Under the pieces are notes generated by a model, which was given only the letters and a program-made list of their open reading frames with translations, was not told where the DNA came from and did not search any database. Shown here in pieces: positions 1 through 7,355 of a stretch of DNA of 44,202 bases; the stretch's first letter is position 1; each line of letters begins with the position of its first letter. Origin of the DNA: Actinomycetota bacterium. Lineage in GTDB: Bacteria > Actinomycetota > Acidimicrobiia > Acidimicrobiales > WLNW01. Position numbers and translations under genes: made by a program. The stretch spans positions 1 to 44,202 of the forward strand of contig WLNW01000008.1 of NCBI GenBank assembly GCA_009699605.1, written 5' to 3'.

Positions 1-321
1 AACAACAACGGTCTCGCGTCGCTCTCGTTCGTCGTACCCAATGTTCCGATCGGCGACTATGTGATCAAAGTCTCCGGCACCGGCCAGGACGGCGTCGCGA
101 TGGTCATGTCGGTGACACTCGCCGTGGTGGCCCCGACCCCAACCGACCGAACCATCGTGCCTCCGGTCTCCGTCGCGCCGGCAAGCCGCGGCGGCATCTT
201 GGCTTTCACGGGCACCGACGTGGGATCGCTCATTCGCACCGCGCTCGTGATCGTGGCGGTGGGCGTCGCCCTGCTCCTGTCCACTCGGTCTGGATGGCGA
301 CTGCTCCGCGTCGCACGCTGA
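1..321 (+). CDS. C-terminal end of a cell-surface protein with LPXTG-like sorting signal (partial)
   Basis: The reading frame is open from base 1 and ends at the TGA at 319-321, so only the last 106 residues are present. The visible part starts with a beta-rich stretch typical of an Ig-like surface domain. A Thr/Pro-rich linker follows. Then comes LAFTG, a variant of the LPXTG sortase motif with Ala in place of Pro, a hydrophobic segment of about 20 residues, and an Arg-containing tail. That order is the classical cell-wall sorting signal, so the protein is probably exported and covalently anchored or membrane-held. The function of the missing ectodomain is unknown. A small hairpin at 361-381 follows the gene. 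Confidence 0.7.
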   Translation, partial: NNNGLASLSFVVPNVPIGDYVIKVSGTGQDGVAMVMSVTLAVVAPTPTDRTIVPPVSVAPASRGGILAFTGTDVGSLIRTALVIVAVGVALLLSTRSGWRLLRVAR

Positions 322-360
322 TCACCGCGTCGCATCCCAATTGGCTCCATAGTGGGCCAG

Positions 361-381
361 CGCGAAGCTAGGGGCTTCGCG
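361..381 (+). terminator. Small hairpin after the surface-protein gene
   Basis: A perfect 8-bp stem (CGCGAAGC at 361-368, GCTTCGCG at 374-381) encloses a 5-nt loop. It lies 40 nt after the surface-protein stop and 19 nt before the next start. There is no T-run, so a terminator role is only suggested by position. Confidence 0.35.
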
Positions 382-400
382 TCGAACGGGGAGCAGTGCC

Positions 401-1303
401 ATGGGGATGCCCACGAACATCGGGATCATCGACACGATGATGGGGACGCGCGCCGGCGCCACCGCCAAGGAGCAGAACTACGCGTTCCTGCGCCAGGGCC
501 AGCTCAAAGACGCCGACTCGAAGAACATGAACTTCCCGGCGCAGTACATGTTCAAGGATGTCCCGTTCTCCGACCAGTCCCGCGCCGCGAGCGGCCCGGT
601 CGACGAGCCCGCACAGGGTGCTGATCTACTCCTGCCGCAGATGGACAAGTGGGGCGTCGAACGCGCGATGGTCGGCGTGTCCCCCGCCAACGTCATCGCC
701 CAGAAGACCCTGGCCGATCACCCCGATCGCTTCTTCGGCGCCTACGAGTTCGACCCCAACAAGGGCATGGAAGAGATCCGGGCGCTCGTGCACATGTATG
801 AGGTGTACGGAATCAAAGCCGCCACCGCGTTCCCCGCTGGCTACCTGCCCCAGGTGCCCATCAACGACAAAAAGATGTACCCCTTCTACGCGAAGTGCGT
901 GGAACTCGACATCCCCGTGTTCGTGTGCTCGGGCATCCCCGGCCCGCGCGTGCCGTTCGCGCCGCAGCACGTCGAGCGCATCGACGAGGTCTGCTACGAC
1001 TTCCCCGAACTCCGCTTCGTCACCCGGCACGGCTGCGAGCCGTGGACCGCGCTCGCAGTGAAGCTCATGCTGAAGTGGCCGAACCTCTACTACTCGACGT
1101 CCGCGTTCGCGCCGAAGCACTACCCCGCTGACATCATCAACTACGCGAACACTCGCGGCGCCGACAAGATCATTTACGCCGGCTACTTCCCGATGGGCCT
1201 GTCGCTCGACCGCATCATGGACGACATGCCCAACGTCGGGTTCAAGGACGAGGTGTGGCCCAAGTTCCTGCGCGAGAACGCCGTGCGGGTGCTCAAGCTG
1301 TGA
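401..1303 (+). CDS. Amidohydrolase-2 family protein, metal-ligand-poor paralogue A
   Basis: This 300-residue protein belongs to the amidohydrolase-2 (COG2159, ACMSD-like) TIM-barrel superfamily. It is strongly similar along its whole length to the product of 24922-25782. The expected N-terminal D-x-H metal motif is replaced (IIDTMMG), the barrel His is a Cys (VFVCSG), and the C-terminal S-D-x-P-H block reads AGYFPMG. A His survives in VTRHGCEPW. Normal metal-dependent hydrolysis or decarboxylation is therefore doubtful. The ATG at 401 has a GGGGAG ribosome-binding site and aligns with the start chosen for the paralogue. The next gene is a cupin dioxygenase, with a hairpin between them. A non-catalytic or altered-chemistry role is an inference. 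Confidence 0.8.
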   Translation: MGMPTNIGIIDTMMGTRAGATAKEQNYAFLRQGQLKDADSKNMNFPAQYMFKDVPFSDQSRAASGPVDEPAQGADLLLPQMDKWGVERAMVGVSPANVIAQKTLADHPDRFFGAYEFDPNKGMEEIRALVHMYEVYGIKAATAFPAGYLPQVPINDKKMYPFYAKCVELDIPVFVCSGIPGPRVPFAPQHVERIDEVCYDFPELRFVTRHGCEPWTALAVKLMLKWPNLYYSTSAFAPKHYPADIINYANTRGADKIIYAGYFPMGLSLDRIMDDMPNVGFKDEVWPKFLRENAVRVLKL

Positions 1304-1344
1304 CGTGAGCGCGAAGCAACGGTGCCGGTAGCATCGCGCTCACG
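1304..1344 (+). terminator. Hairpin between amidohydrolase-like gene and cupin gene
   Basis: A perfect 11-bp inverted repeat (1304-1314 with 1334-1344, arm CGTGAGCGCGA) starts at the first base after the stop codon and has a 19-nt loop. It is followed by a weak GTTTCT. It could terminate or attenuate transcription into the cupin gene. Confidence 0.4.
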
Positions 1345-1370
1345 CACGTTTCTCGAGACCTGGGGGCACC

Positions 1371-1832
1371 ATGACGATCACGAGCGCCGAAGGCACCGAA
1401 GCCATTCACAAGGCTGCCAACGATCTGCCCTGGGCGGAGATGGGCGGCGGCAACAAGCTGCGCCTGCTCCAGGTGAACGAGCGCGAAGGCCTCTGGATCA
1501 TCGAGAACATCTTCATGGCCGGATTCGCCGTGCAGCAGCACCGCCACACTGGGCCCGTGTGGGGCTACACCGTGTCGGGCGCGTGGAAGTACAAGGAGTA
1601 CGACTACGTCAACCGTGCCGGGTCGTTCCTCTATGAACCCGCGGGTTCCATCCACACGCTCACGTGTATCGAGGACAACACGCAGGTCTGGTTCCACATG
1701 TACGGCTGCAACCTCAACCTCGACGACAGCGGCAACATCACCTCGGTCAGCGACGGCGCCGGCACCCTCCAGGCGTACCTCGCCATGTGCGAGGCCCAAG
1801 GCCTCGGCGTCCCCAACGTCATCATCAACTGA
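1371..1832 (+). CDS. Cupin dioxygenase, 2,4'-dihydroxyacetophenone dioxygenase-like
   Basis: A 153-residue single-domain cupin. It resembles the 2,4'-dihydroxyacetophenone dioxygenase group, non-heme iron enzymes that cleave a C-C bond next to a carbonyl. The visible candidate ligands are His57 and His59 (HRHTG), Glu76 (KEYDY) and His95 (GSIHT). Their spacing suits a three-His/one-Glu iron site. The ATG follows a GGGGGC element. The gene is co-directional with the amidohydrolase-like gene upstream and convergent with the VOC gene 9 bp away. A role in opening an oxygenated aromatic or ketone substrate is inferred; other cupin activities remain possible. Confidence 0.7.
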   Translation: MTITSAEGTEAIHKAANDLPWAEMGGGNKLRLLQVNEREGLWIIENIFMAGFAVQQHRHTGPVWGYTVSGAWKYKEYDYVNRAGSFLYEPAGSIHTLTCIEDNTQVWFHMYGCNLNLDDSGNITSVSDGAGTLQAYLAMCEAQGLGVPNVIIN

Positions 1833-1841
1833 CCACGCAGC

Positions 1842-2273
1842 TCAGAAAATGCGTCCCACCGGGGGCTCGTCGTAACAGATGAACTCGACGAGGTTTCCGT
1901 CGGGATCGCGCAGGTAGACGCTGACGCCGTTCGCCGTGCCCGCGGCGCGGCCGCCGACGCGATCGACAGGGCCTTTGATGGGCTCGATGCCCGCGCCGTC
2001 GAGCATCGTGGTCAACGCCGCGAACGTGCCCGACCACACGAAGCACAGATCGCCACAGCCCGGCACGGCCGATGGCCCGCGCAGGTTGGCCACGAACCCT
2101 TCGGGGTGCACGTTGATCTTGTTGTCGCCACAGGCGATCGAAAAGATCGGCGAACGCCCTTCGCGCCAATCGGTCTCGTCGGGGCTAGTGAACCCGACCG
2201 CCTTGTAGAACGCGAGAAACCGCTCGCCGTTCGCAGTGGGCAGCGCGATGTGGTCGATGCCCGAGACGCTCAC
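1842..2273 (-). CDS. VOC (glyoxalase/bleomycin-resistance fold) protein
   Basis: A 143-residue vicinal-oxygen-chelate protein. The first half begins GIDHIALP with a candidate ligand His8; the second ends DPDGNLVEF with the typical C-terminal Glu. Members include glyoxalases, extradiol dioxygenases, epimerases and antibiotic-binding proteins, and the reaction cannot be assigned. The GTG start at 2273 overlaps the stop of the upstream amidohydrolase in a GTGA arrangement. It is therefore the last of three coupled genes: sulfotransferase, amidohydrolase, VOC. A much longer frame running upstream on this strand lies over the amidohydrolase gene and is not used. Confidence 0.8.
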   Translation of the reverse strand: MSVSGIDHIALPTANGERFLAFYKAVGFTSPDETDWREGRSPIFSIACGDNKINVHPEGFVANLRGPSAVPGCGDLCFVWSGTFAALTTMLDGAGIEPIKGPVDRVGGRAAGTANGVSVYLRDPDGNLVEFICYDEPPVGRIF

Positions 2274-3400
2274 GAGAACGCCGGGCCGAACCCGTAGAGC
2301 TCGCGGCAGTTGTCGGCCGTGATCTTGCGGCAGTCGGCCAGGGGAAGCGACGCGAACGACTCGGCGATCGAGGCTCGCGACTCGGGGAACGTGCTGTCGG
2401 CGTGCGGGAAGTCGCTGGCCCACATCACGTTGTCGGCACCGAGCAGATCGATAAAGGTCGCACCGTCCGCCTCTTCCTCGAAGGTGACGTGCACCTGTCG
2501 GCGGAAGATCTCGCTGGGCATGGCCTGCAGTTGATAGTCGCGGGCCACGCCCGGGCGCTTCAACGTCGACGCATCCATGCGGTTCAAGAAGTACGGCAGC
2601 CACCCGAGGCCTGCTTCGGCCATGACGAGTCGCATGCCCGGGTGGCGCTCGAGCGCCCCCGAGAAGATCATCGTGGCGAGCGGCTCGCATAGCTGCATGG
2701 CCACCACCGTCGAGAACGCGAGATGAGCCCAGCTGTCGGGCCGGATCGGAATGGTGCTCACGCCACCGCCGATGTGAAAGCTGATCGGCAAACGGGTCTC
2801 GGCCGCCGTGGCCCACAAGCGGTCCCACTTCGGGTCGCCGCAGTCGATCTCGAAGCAGTAGAGCAACGCGCCGCGATGCCCGGCGGCCGCGGCGCGTTCC
2901 AATTCGGCGGCGGCGGCTTCGGGCGAATGGTTCGGCAGCACGGGCAGCGCGGCGAGCCGGCGTGGCTCATACGCGTTGAAATCGGACGCGAAGTCGTTCC
3001 AGGCGCGCCAACACCGCTCTTTCAACGCAGCATCGGCAATGGGCAGACCGAGCACCGCAGGACCGTAGATGACCGACGCGAACAGGCCGTCGCGATTCAT
3101 ATCGACGAGCCGCTTGTCGGGCTGCGACGGACGCAGGCCATCGTGGAGCAGCCCGGCGCGACCGAGCGCACCGTGAGCGCCGCTCGTGGGCAGGCCGCTG
3201 ATACCGACGACGTTGCCGTCGACCACCCAACGGGCCTGCCCGTCGGTGGTCACCACCCGCGGTGCGCGCTCGTGGTCGGCGACCGGCAACCGCGAGGTCC
3301 ACAAGTCGATCGGCAGCGACCACATGTCGAGGTGGTCGTCGCACGAGTACAACGGCCAGTCGACGAACGACTCGGTGGTGGTAGTGGTGGTGGTGGTCAT
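2270..3400 (-). CDS. Amidohydrolase-2 family metal-dependent hydrolase or decarboxylase
   Basis: A 376-residue amidohydrolase-2 (COG2159) enzyme with a full set of likely metal ligands. These are an Asp/His pair near the N-terminus (SCDDHLDMW), a barrel His in SFHIGGG, and the Asp of ASDFPHADS near the C-terminus. Relatives hydrolyse or decarboxylate ring-derived carboxylates. The ATG at 3400 overlaps the sulfotransferase stop (ATGA), and its own stop overlaps the VOC start (GTGA), so all three genes are probably translated as a coupled unit. The protein starts with Met followed by eight Thr, encoded by a near-perfect ACC trinucleotide run that could vary in length by slippage. Substrate unknown. 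Confidence 0.85.
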   Translation of the reverse strand: MTTTTTTTTESFVDWPLYSCDDHLDMWSLPIDLWTSRLPVADHERAPRVVTTDGQARWVVDGNVVGISGLPTSGAHGALGRAGLLHDGLRPSQPDKRLVDMNRDGLFASVIYGPAVLGLPIADAALKERCWRAWNDFASDFNAYEPRRLAALPVLPNHSPEAAAAELERAAAAGHRGALLYCFEIDCGDPKWDRLWATAAETRLPISFHIGGGVSTIPIRPDSWAHLAFSTVVAMQLCEPLATMIFSGALERHPGMRLVMAEAGLGWLPYFLNRMDASTLKRPGVARDYQLQAMPSEIFRRQVHVTFEEEADGATFIDLLGADNVMWASDFPHADSTFPESRASIAESFASLPLADCRKITADNCRELYGFGPAFS

Positions 3401-4659
3401 CGTTCGTCTCTCAGTGCGAAGCGTTCGCTGTAGAAGGCAAGTGCAGCGCGGCGTTCGGCGAGGTCGAACCCGAGATCCTCGAGCCGGTACTCGACGTTGC
3501 CCCACTTGCCCCGTGGGTGATCGTCCATGAACGCCTCCATCGCAGCACGCGTGTCGGCGGTAAAGGGTTGGCCCGCGAGGGCATAGATGCGTTCGACCAT
3601 CGCGATGTCGTCGGCCATGAACTCGTCGAAGGTGACGTCGATGGTCTGTGCGGCGGGCAACAACGCGTGGTCGTCGACCGCAGCACGAAGGAAGTCCTCG
3701 ACGATAGCCGACCAGTACCGCGCGATGGCTGGTGGATCGACGACCTCCTGCGAGGTGCGCGCCGTGTAGCTGATCATGGTCGCCAATGACACCGACACCG
3801 ACACCGGATCGCGATGGGTCACCACGAACGTCGCGTCGGGAAATGCCGTGACCAGCGGGCCGAACAGCTCAAGGTGCTGGGGCGATTTCAATACCCAGCG
3901 CGACGGTCCATGCTGGTGCTGCAGGACGCGCAACACCTTCTTGGTCCACTCGTAGTACGGGGTCTGGTCGTGCGCCTTATACCAGGCCCGCCACGTGGGC
4001 ATGGGGGCCATGGTGTCGAACAGCATCGTGGAACCGGCGATCGCGAGGAGCTGGATCTCCTCGTGCACATGATCGGGGTACATGTCGTGCATGCGTCGCA
4101 TGTGCGGCACGACGTGGTCCTGCATCGCCAGCATGGTGTCGCAACGGGTCCACCGCGGATCGACGTCGAACGACTCGCCCTGCTCGGCAAGCGGCGGCAC
4201 CGGCTCGAGGCTCTCCCAGTAGGGCAACGACCGCAGGTTCTTGTCGGCCGACATGAGGTTGTGCAAGTGGGTCGTGCCGGTGCGCGGCAGGCCGCAGATG
4301 ATGATCGGCCGCTCGATCACGATGTCGTTCGCTTCGGGGTGCCGCTTCAGGTAGTCGACGATGAGCAAGCGGTTCCGCAACAACTGCAGAAAGTTGTTGT
4401 AGGCACCGAGCCGGCCGAGCGGGCCAAGACCCGCTTCGGAGTCGAGCGCTCGCAGGCACACCTCGTACGGTTCGTGGTGCAGTTGGTCGCCGAAGTCATC
4501 GAGACCCGTCTCGGCAACCGCTTGCGCCTCGAGCACCGCGAGATCGAATGGCAGCGACGTCGCAAGGTCGCGCACGCTCTCGCGCATCGCGACGATGTCG
4601 TCGGGCAATTGCGGCGTGGCCAGATCGTCGATATGGACCGTGTCCGGTCGGCCGTTCAT
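3397..4659 (-). CDS. PAPS-dependent sulfotransferase family protein
   Basis: A 420-residue protein of the bacterial sulfotransferase family. These enzymes transfer sulfate from PAPS to hydroxyl groups of lipids, sterols or other small molecules. The 5'-phosphosulfate loop is GLPRTGTTHLH (about residues 123-133). The 3'-phosphate site is VVTHRDPVSVSVS, and a WVLKSPQH block lies between them. I chose the ATG at 4659 because GGAAGGGG lies just upstream on the minus strand; in-frame ATGs at 4683 and 4761 lack as good a site. Its stop overlaps the amidohydrolase start. It is divergent from the aldo/keto reductase across 120 bp that must hold both promoters. Confidence 0.85.
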   Translation of the reverse strand: MNGRPDTVHIDDLATPQLPDDIVAMRESVRDLATSLPFDLAVLEAQAVAETGLDDFGDQLHHEPYEVCLRALDSEAGLGPLGRLGAYNNFLQLLRNRLLIVDYLKRHPEANDIVIERPIIICGLPRTGTTHLHNLMSADKNLRSLPYWESLEPVPPLAEQGESFDVDPRWTRCDTMLAMQDHVVPHMRRMHDMYPDHVHEEIQLLAIAGSTMLFDTMAPMPTWRAWYKAHDQTPYYEWTKKVLRVLQHQHGPSRWVLKSPQHLELFGPLVTAFPDATFVVTHRDPVSVSVSLATMISYTARTSQEVVDPPAIARYWSAIVEDFLRAAVDDHALLPAAQTIDVTFDEFMADDIAMVERIYALAGQPFTADTRAAMEAFMDDHPRGKWGNVEYRLEDLGFDLAERRAALAFYSERFALRDER

Positions 4660-4779
4660 GGAGCACCCCTTCCGAGAAGCCATGTGGGCACCTCCGATCG
4701 TCGCCGACCCCGCCTCGGTCCGACAGGTTGACACATCCGATGACAGACTGTTGGCGCTCACGGATGAGGGGGTTCCTCC

Positions 4780-5703
4780 ATGGAATATCGGTCGCTCGGA
4801 AATTCAGGGTTGCGGGTGTCGGTGGCCGGTCTCGGCTGCAACAACTTCGGCATGCGTATCGACTACGACCGCACCGTTGCCGTGCTCGACGCCGCGATCG
4901 AGGCGGGCGTCAACTTCTTCGACACCGCACGCATGTACGGCGGCGGCAAGTCCGAGGAGTTCATGGGCGACGCGCTGAAGGGCAAGCGGGATCAGGTCAT
5001 CCTCGCCACCAAGTTCGGCGGGCCGACCAAGCCGAACGATTCCACCGGTTCGCGCCAGCACCTGATGCGCTCCGTCGAGGTCAGCCTGCGGGCGCTGCAG
5101 ACCGACTACATCGATCTTTTCCAGCTGCACTACCCCGATCCACAGACCCCCATCGACGAGACGCTCGCCGCGATGGACACGCTCGTGAAGCAGGGCAAGG
5201 TTCGCTATATAGGTTGCTCGAACTTCACCGGTTGGATGATCGCCGACGCCGAGTGGACCGCCAAGACCCGTGGCTATGAGCGCTTCGTCACCGTGCAGAA
5301 CGAGTGGAGTCTGCTGTCGCGCGGCCTCGAACTCGAAGTGCGCGACGCGTGCGTGCACTTCGGGGCGAGCATCCTGCCGTTCTTCCCGCTGGCGTCGGGC
5401 TTTCTCACCGGCAAGGTCAAGCGCGGCGAGCAAGCACCCGAGGGCAGCCGCCTCGCCAACGCGTACTTCGCCGCGTCCATGACCGACAGCAACTTCGACA
5501 AGGTCGAAAAGCTCCAGGCATGGGCCGACGAGCACGACCGTTCGATGACCGAGGTCGCGCTGTCGTGGCTGGCCAGCCAGCCGGTCGTTGGCTCCGTCAT
5601 CGCCGGCGCCACGTCGCCCGAACAGGTCGTGGCCAACGCCGCAGCCACCAAGACCGATCTCACCACCGATGAGGTGGCCGAGATCGGCGCTCTCATGGCC
5701 TGA
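4780..5703 (+). CDS. Aldo/keto reductase
   Basis: A 307-residue NADP-dependent aldo/keto reductase with the complete catalytic tetrad: Asp48 and Tyr53 (FDTARMYGGG), Lys78 (LATKFGG) and His117 (FQLHYPD). The C-terminal cofactor-binding segment (GSVIAGATSPEQ) is present. It resembles the YghZ/PerR-like group that reduces aldehydes and ketones from many sources. The ATG at 4780 has a GAGGGGG ribosome-binding site. It is divergent from the sulfotransferase operon and convergent with the sulfur operon. A detoxifying or catabolic carbonyl reductase is the likely role; the substrate is not visible. Confidence 0.9.
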   Translation: MEYRSLGNSGLRVSVAGLGCNNFGMRIDYDRTVAVLDAAIEAGVNFFDTARMYGGGKSEEFMGDALKGKRDQVILATKFGGPTKPNDSTGSRQHLMRSVEVSLRALQTDYIDLFQLHYPDPQTPIDETLAAMDTLVKQGKVRYIGCSNFTGWMIADAEWTAKTRGYERFVTVQNEWSLLSRGLELEVRDACVHFGASILPFFPLASGFLTGKVKRGEQAPEGSRLANAYFAASMTDSNFDKVEKLQAWADEHDRSMTEVALSWLASQPVVGSVIAGATSPEQVVANAAATKTDLTTDEVAEIGALMA

Positions 5704-5885
5704 GCGCCCACCTGCCCGCGTTCGTCATCGCGCCCCGCCGGTCGTGCCGGGGACAAGGAAGAGCGCACCGAACTTGTTTAGGCCACCGCTGCGCGCCACG
5801 CCGCACGCCAAGGTGACCCGCATACCAAGGTGTTGATCGAGTTGCCCGGCGTGGAGCTCGCCGCGGACGCGGGCGAGCGTAAGAA

Positions 5886-5943
5886 GCGAACACGGACACG
5901 GACCGTCGTGAAAGCAAAGCCTGAGCAGGCTCTTCGTGTTCGC
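5886..5943. terminator. Nested inverted repeats between convergent genes
   Basis: An outer 9-bp inverted repeat (GCGAACACG at 5886-5894, CGTGTTCGC at 5935-5943) encloses a tight inner hairpin, AGCCTG-AG-CAGGCT. It lies between the convergent aldo/keto reductase and TauE genes, so a shared transcription terminator is plausible. No T-run is present. No convincing gene was found in the rest of 5704-5976. Confidence 0.35.
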
Positions 5944-5976
5944 CCGCGGCCGGCGGCACCTGTCTCAGAAGACGTC

Positions 5977-6756
5977 TCAGAAAACGCCGAGCAACTTGAG
6001 GCCGCTGGCCACGAGCACCACCGGAATTGCTCGCCGCACGAGAGCGTTCGCGCCCGACGCCGAGAAGCGCGCACCGATGTACACACCGGGTATCGCGCCG
6101 ATGAGCAACGATGTCGTGACCCCGAAGCGCACATCGCCGGTGAGCAGGTGCCCGATGGCGGCGGCGCCCACGAGCGGGATGGCCTGGACCAGGTCGGTGC
6201 CGACAAGTTCATGGCGCGGAAGATTCGGATACAGCAGCGACAGCACGACGATCATCAGCGACCCCGATCCCACCGACGTGAGGCCGACGATCGCTCCACC
6301 GAACAGGCCCAGCAATACCGTCGGCACGCGACGGACTCCGCTGTGGGGCACGTCGTCGTCGAGCGGCGGCTCGTTGCGCCGCATGCGATCGCGCACGAGC
6401 ATCGTGGTGGCGGTCAGCAGCAGGGCCGCCCCGAGGAGCTTCTTGATGATGGTCTCGGTGTGGTCGGCGTCGATCACTTGCAACATCGCGACGCCCGCGA
6501 TTGCCCCGGGCACCGAACCCAGGCACAACCAGCGCACGATGTCGGTGCGCACGGTCTTGCTGCGCCAATGCACGGCGCCACCGATGGGCTTCATCACGAG
6601 CGACGCGACGAGGTCACTGCCGACTGCCGCGGCGGCGTCGACGTGAAAGAAGAACACCAGCATCGGCGTCAGCAGCGCGCCGCCACCCATGCCGGTGAGC
6701 CCGACGAGCAGACCTCCGAGGAGCCCCCCGAGGGAGAGTCCGAAATTGATCGACAT
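5977..6756 (-). CDS. TauE/SafE family permease
   Basis: A 259-residue integral membrane protein of the TauE/SafE family. The two homologous halves each begin with a Gly-rich helix (GGLLGGLLVGLTGMGGGALL near the N-terminus, GGAIVGLTSVGSGSL in the middle). About eight hydrophobic segments are visible. Family members move sulfite, sulfate, sulfonates or other organic anions across the inner membrane. Its ATG shares one base with the stop of the DUF4202 gene (TGATG), making it the last gene of the sulfate-assimilation operon. This supports a role as sulfate importer or as safety valve for sulfite. The direction of transport cannot be read from the sequence. Confidence 0.88.
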   Translation of the reverse strand: MSINFGLSLGGLLGGLLVGLTGMGGGALLTPMLVFFFHVDAAAAVGSDLVASLVMKPIGGAVHWRSKTVRTDIVRWLCLGSVPGAIAGVAMLQVIDADHTETIIKKLLGAALLLTATTMLVRDRMRRNEPPLDDDVPHSGVRRVPTVLLGLFGGAIVGLTSVGSGSLMIVVLSLLYPNLPRHELVGTDLVQAIPLVGAAAIGHLLTGDVRFGVTTSLLIGAIPGVYIGARFSASGANALVRRAIPVVLVASGLKLLGVF

Positions 6757-7355
6757 CAGCAGGGGTCAGCACCGGCCGGCGCAGCGGCGCGGCCGAGGAG
6801 CTCGCGACCACGAGGGTGCAGTTCGGCCGAACCGGCGAGCGCGACGGCGGCGGCGCTCATCTTCGGCAATGTCTTGCGCAACACGTCGATGGTCTTCTGC
6901 TCGTCGAGCCGGTCGATCAGCGCTTCGAACTGGGTATCGAGAAACACCAGGCACACGACGTCCTCGAAGGCCTGCGCCTCGGGCGCGCGCTGATCGCCGC
7001 GCTTGGCCACCAGTTGCTGCGCCCGCTCGACAACGTCGGCGCCGATACCGCACGCGGGCAAGAGCTCGCCGAGCGTCTCGGCGTGCACCGCCTTGAGATC
7101 ACGCCGCCACCGGAGGTAGCCGGCGCGGCCATCGGGATACGACGAACGAGCGCTGGTCCAGCGACGCACGTGATGGCCGCGCGCCGCGAGCACCAAGGCC
7201 TCGCTCGCCTGCGGATCGAGACGATCGAGCCACTGCGTCGCCCGTTCGCCCTGCACCAGAGCACGCGGGCGACCACCGATCAGGTTCGGATCAGCGGCAT
7301 TCGCATGATCGATAGCTTCGATAGCAGCATCAAGCGACGCGCGATCAGACCGCAC
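6756..7355 (-). CDS. DUF4202 family protein in the sulfur operon
   Basis: A 199-residue protein matching the DUF4202 pattern as I know it: an early AIDHANAADPN block, ASEALVLAARGHHVRRW, then SSYPDGRAGYLRWRRDLK, and a late EDVVCLVFL with many conserved His, Arg and Asp residues. The biochemical function of this family is not known to me. Two GTG codons are possible starts. The one at 7355 lies 7 nt after GGGGAG and is preferred over 7361. The gene overlaps the end of the sulfite reductase gene by 11 nt and its stop overlaps the TauE start, so it is firmly part of the sulfate-reduction operon. A role in sulfite or siroheme handling is inference only. Confidence 0.85.
   Translation of the reverse strand: MRSDRASLDAAIEAIDHANAADPNLIGGRPRALVQGERATQWLDRLDPQASEALVLAARGHHVRRWTSARSSYPDGRAGYLRWRRDLKAVHAETLGELLPACGIGADVVERAQQLVAKRGDQRAPEAQAFEDVVCLVFLDTQFEALIDRLDEQKTIDVLRKTLPKMSAAAVALAGSAELHPRGRELLGRAAAPAGADPC

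Noticed and set aside
2274-2828. A fused long frame joining the VOC protein to upstream sequence.
   Set aside because: The extra part is out-of-frame sequence of the amidohydrolase gene; the GTGA overlap at 2270-2273 gives the true start.
4729-4752. TTGACA and repeated TGACA as a sigma-70 promoter or operator in the sulfotransferase/AKR gap.
   Set aside because: No matching minus-10 at proper spacing and no symmetry; too weak to list.
5830-6993. A 387-codon plus-strand frame.
   Set aside because: Most is antisense to the TauE and DUF4202 genes; the non-overlapping first part lacks the local codon bias.
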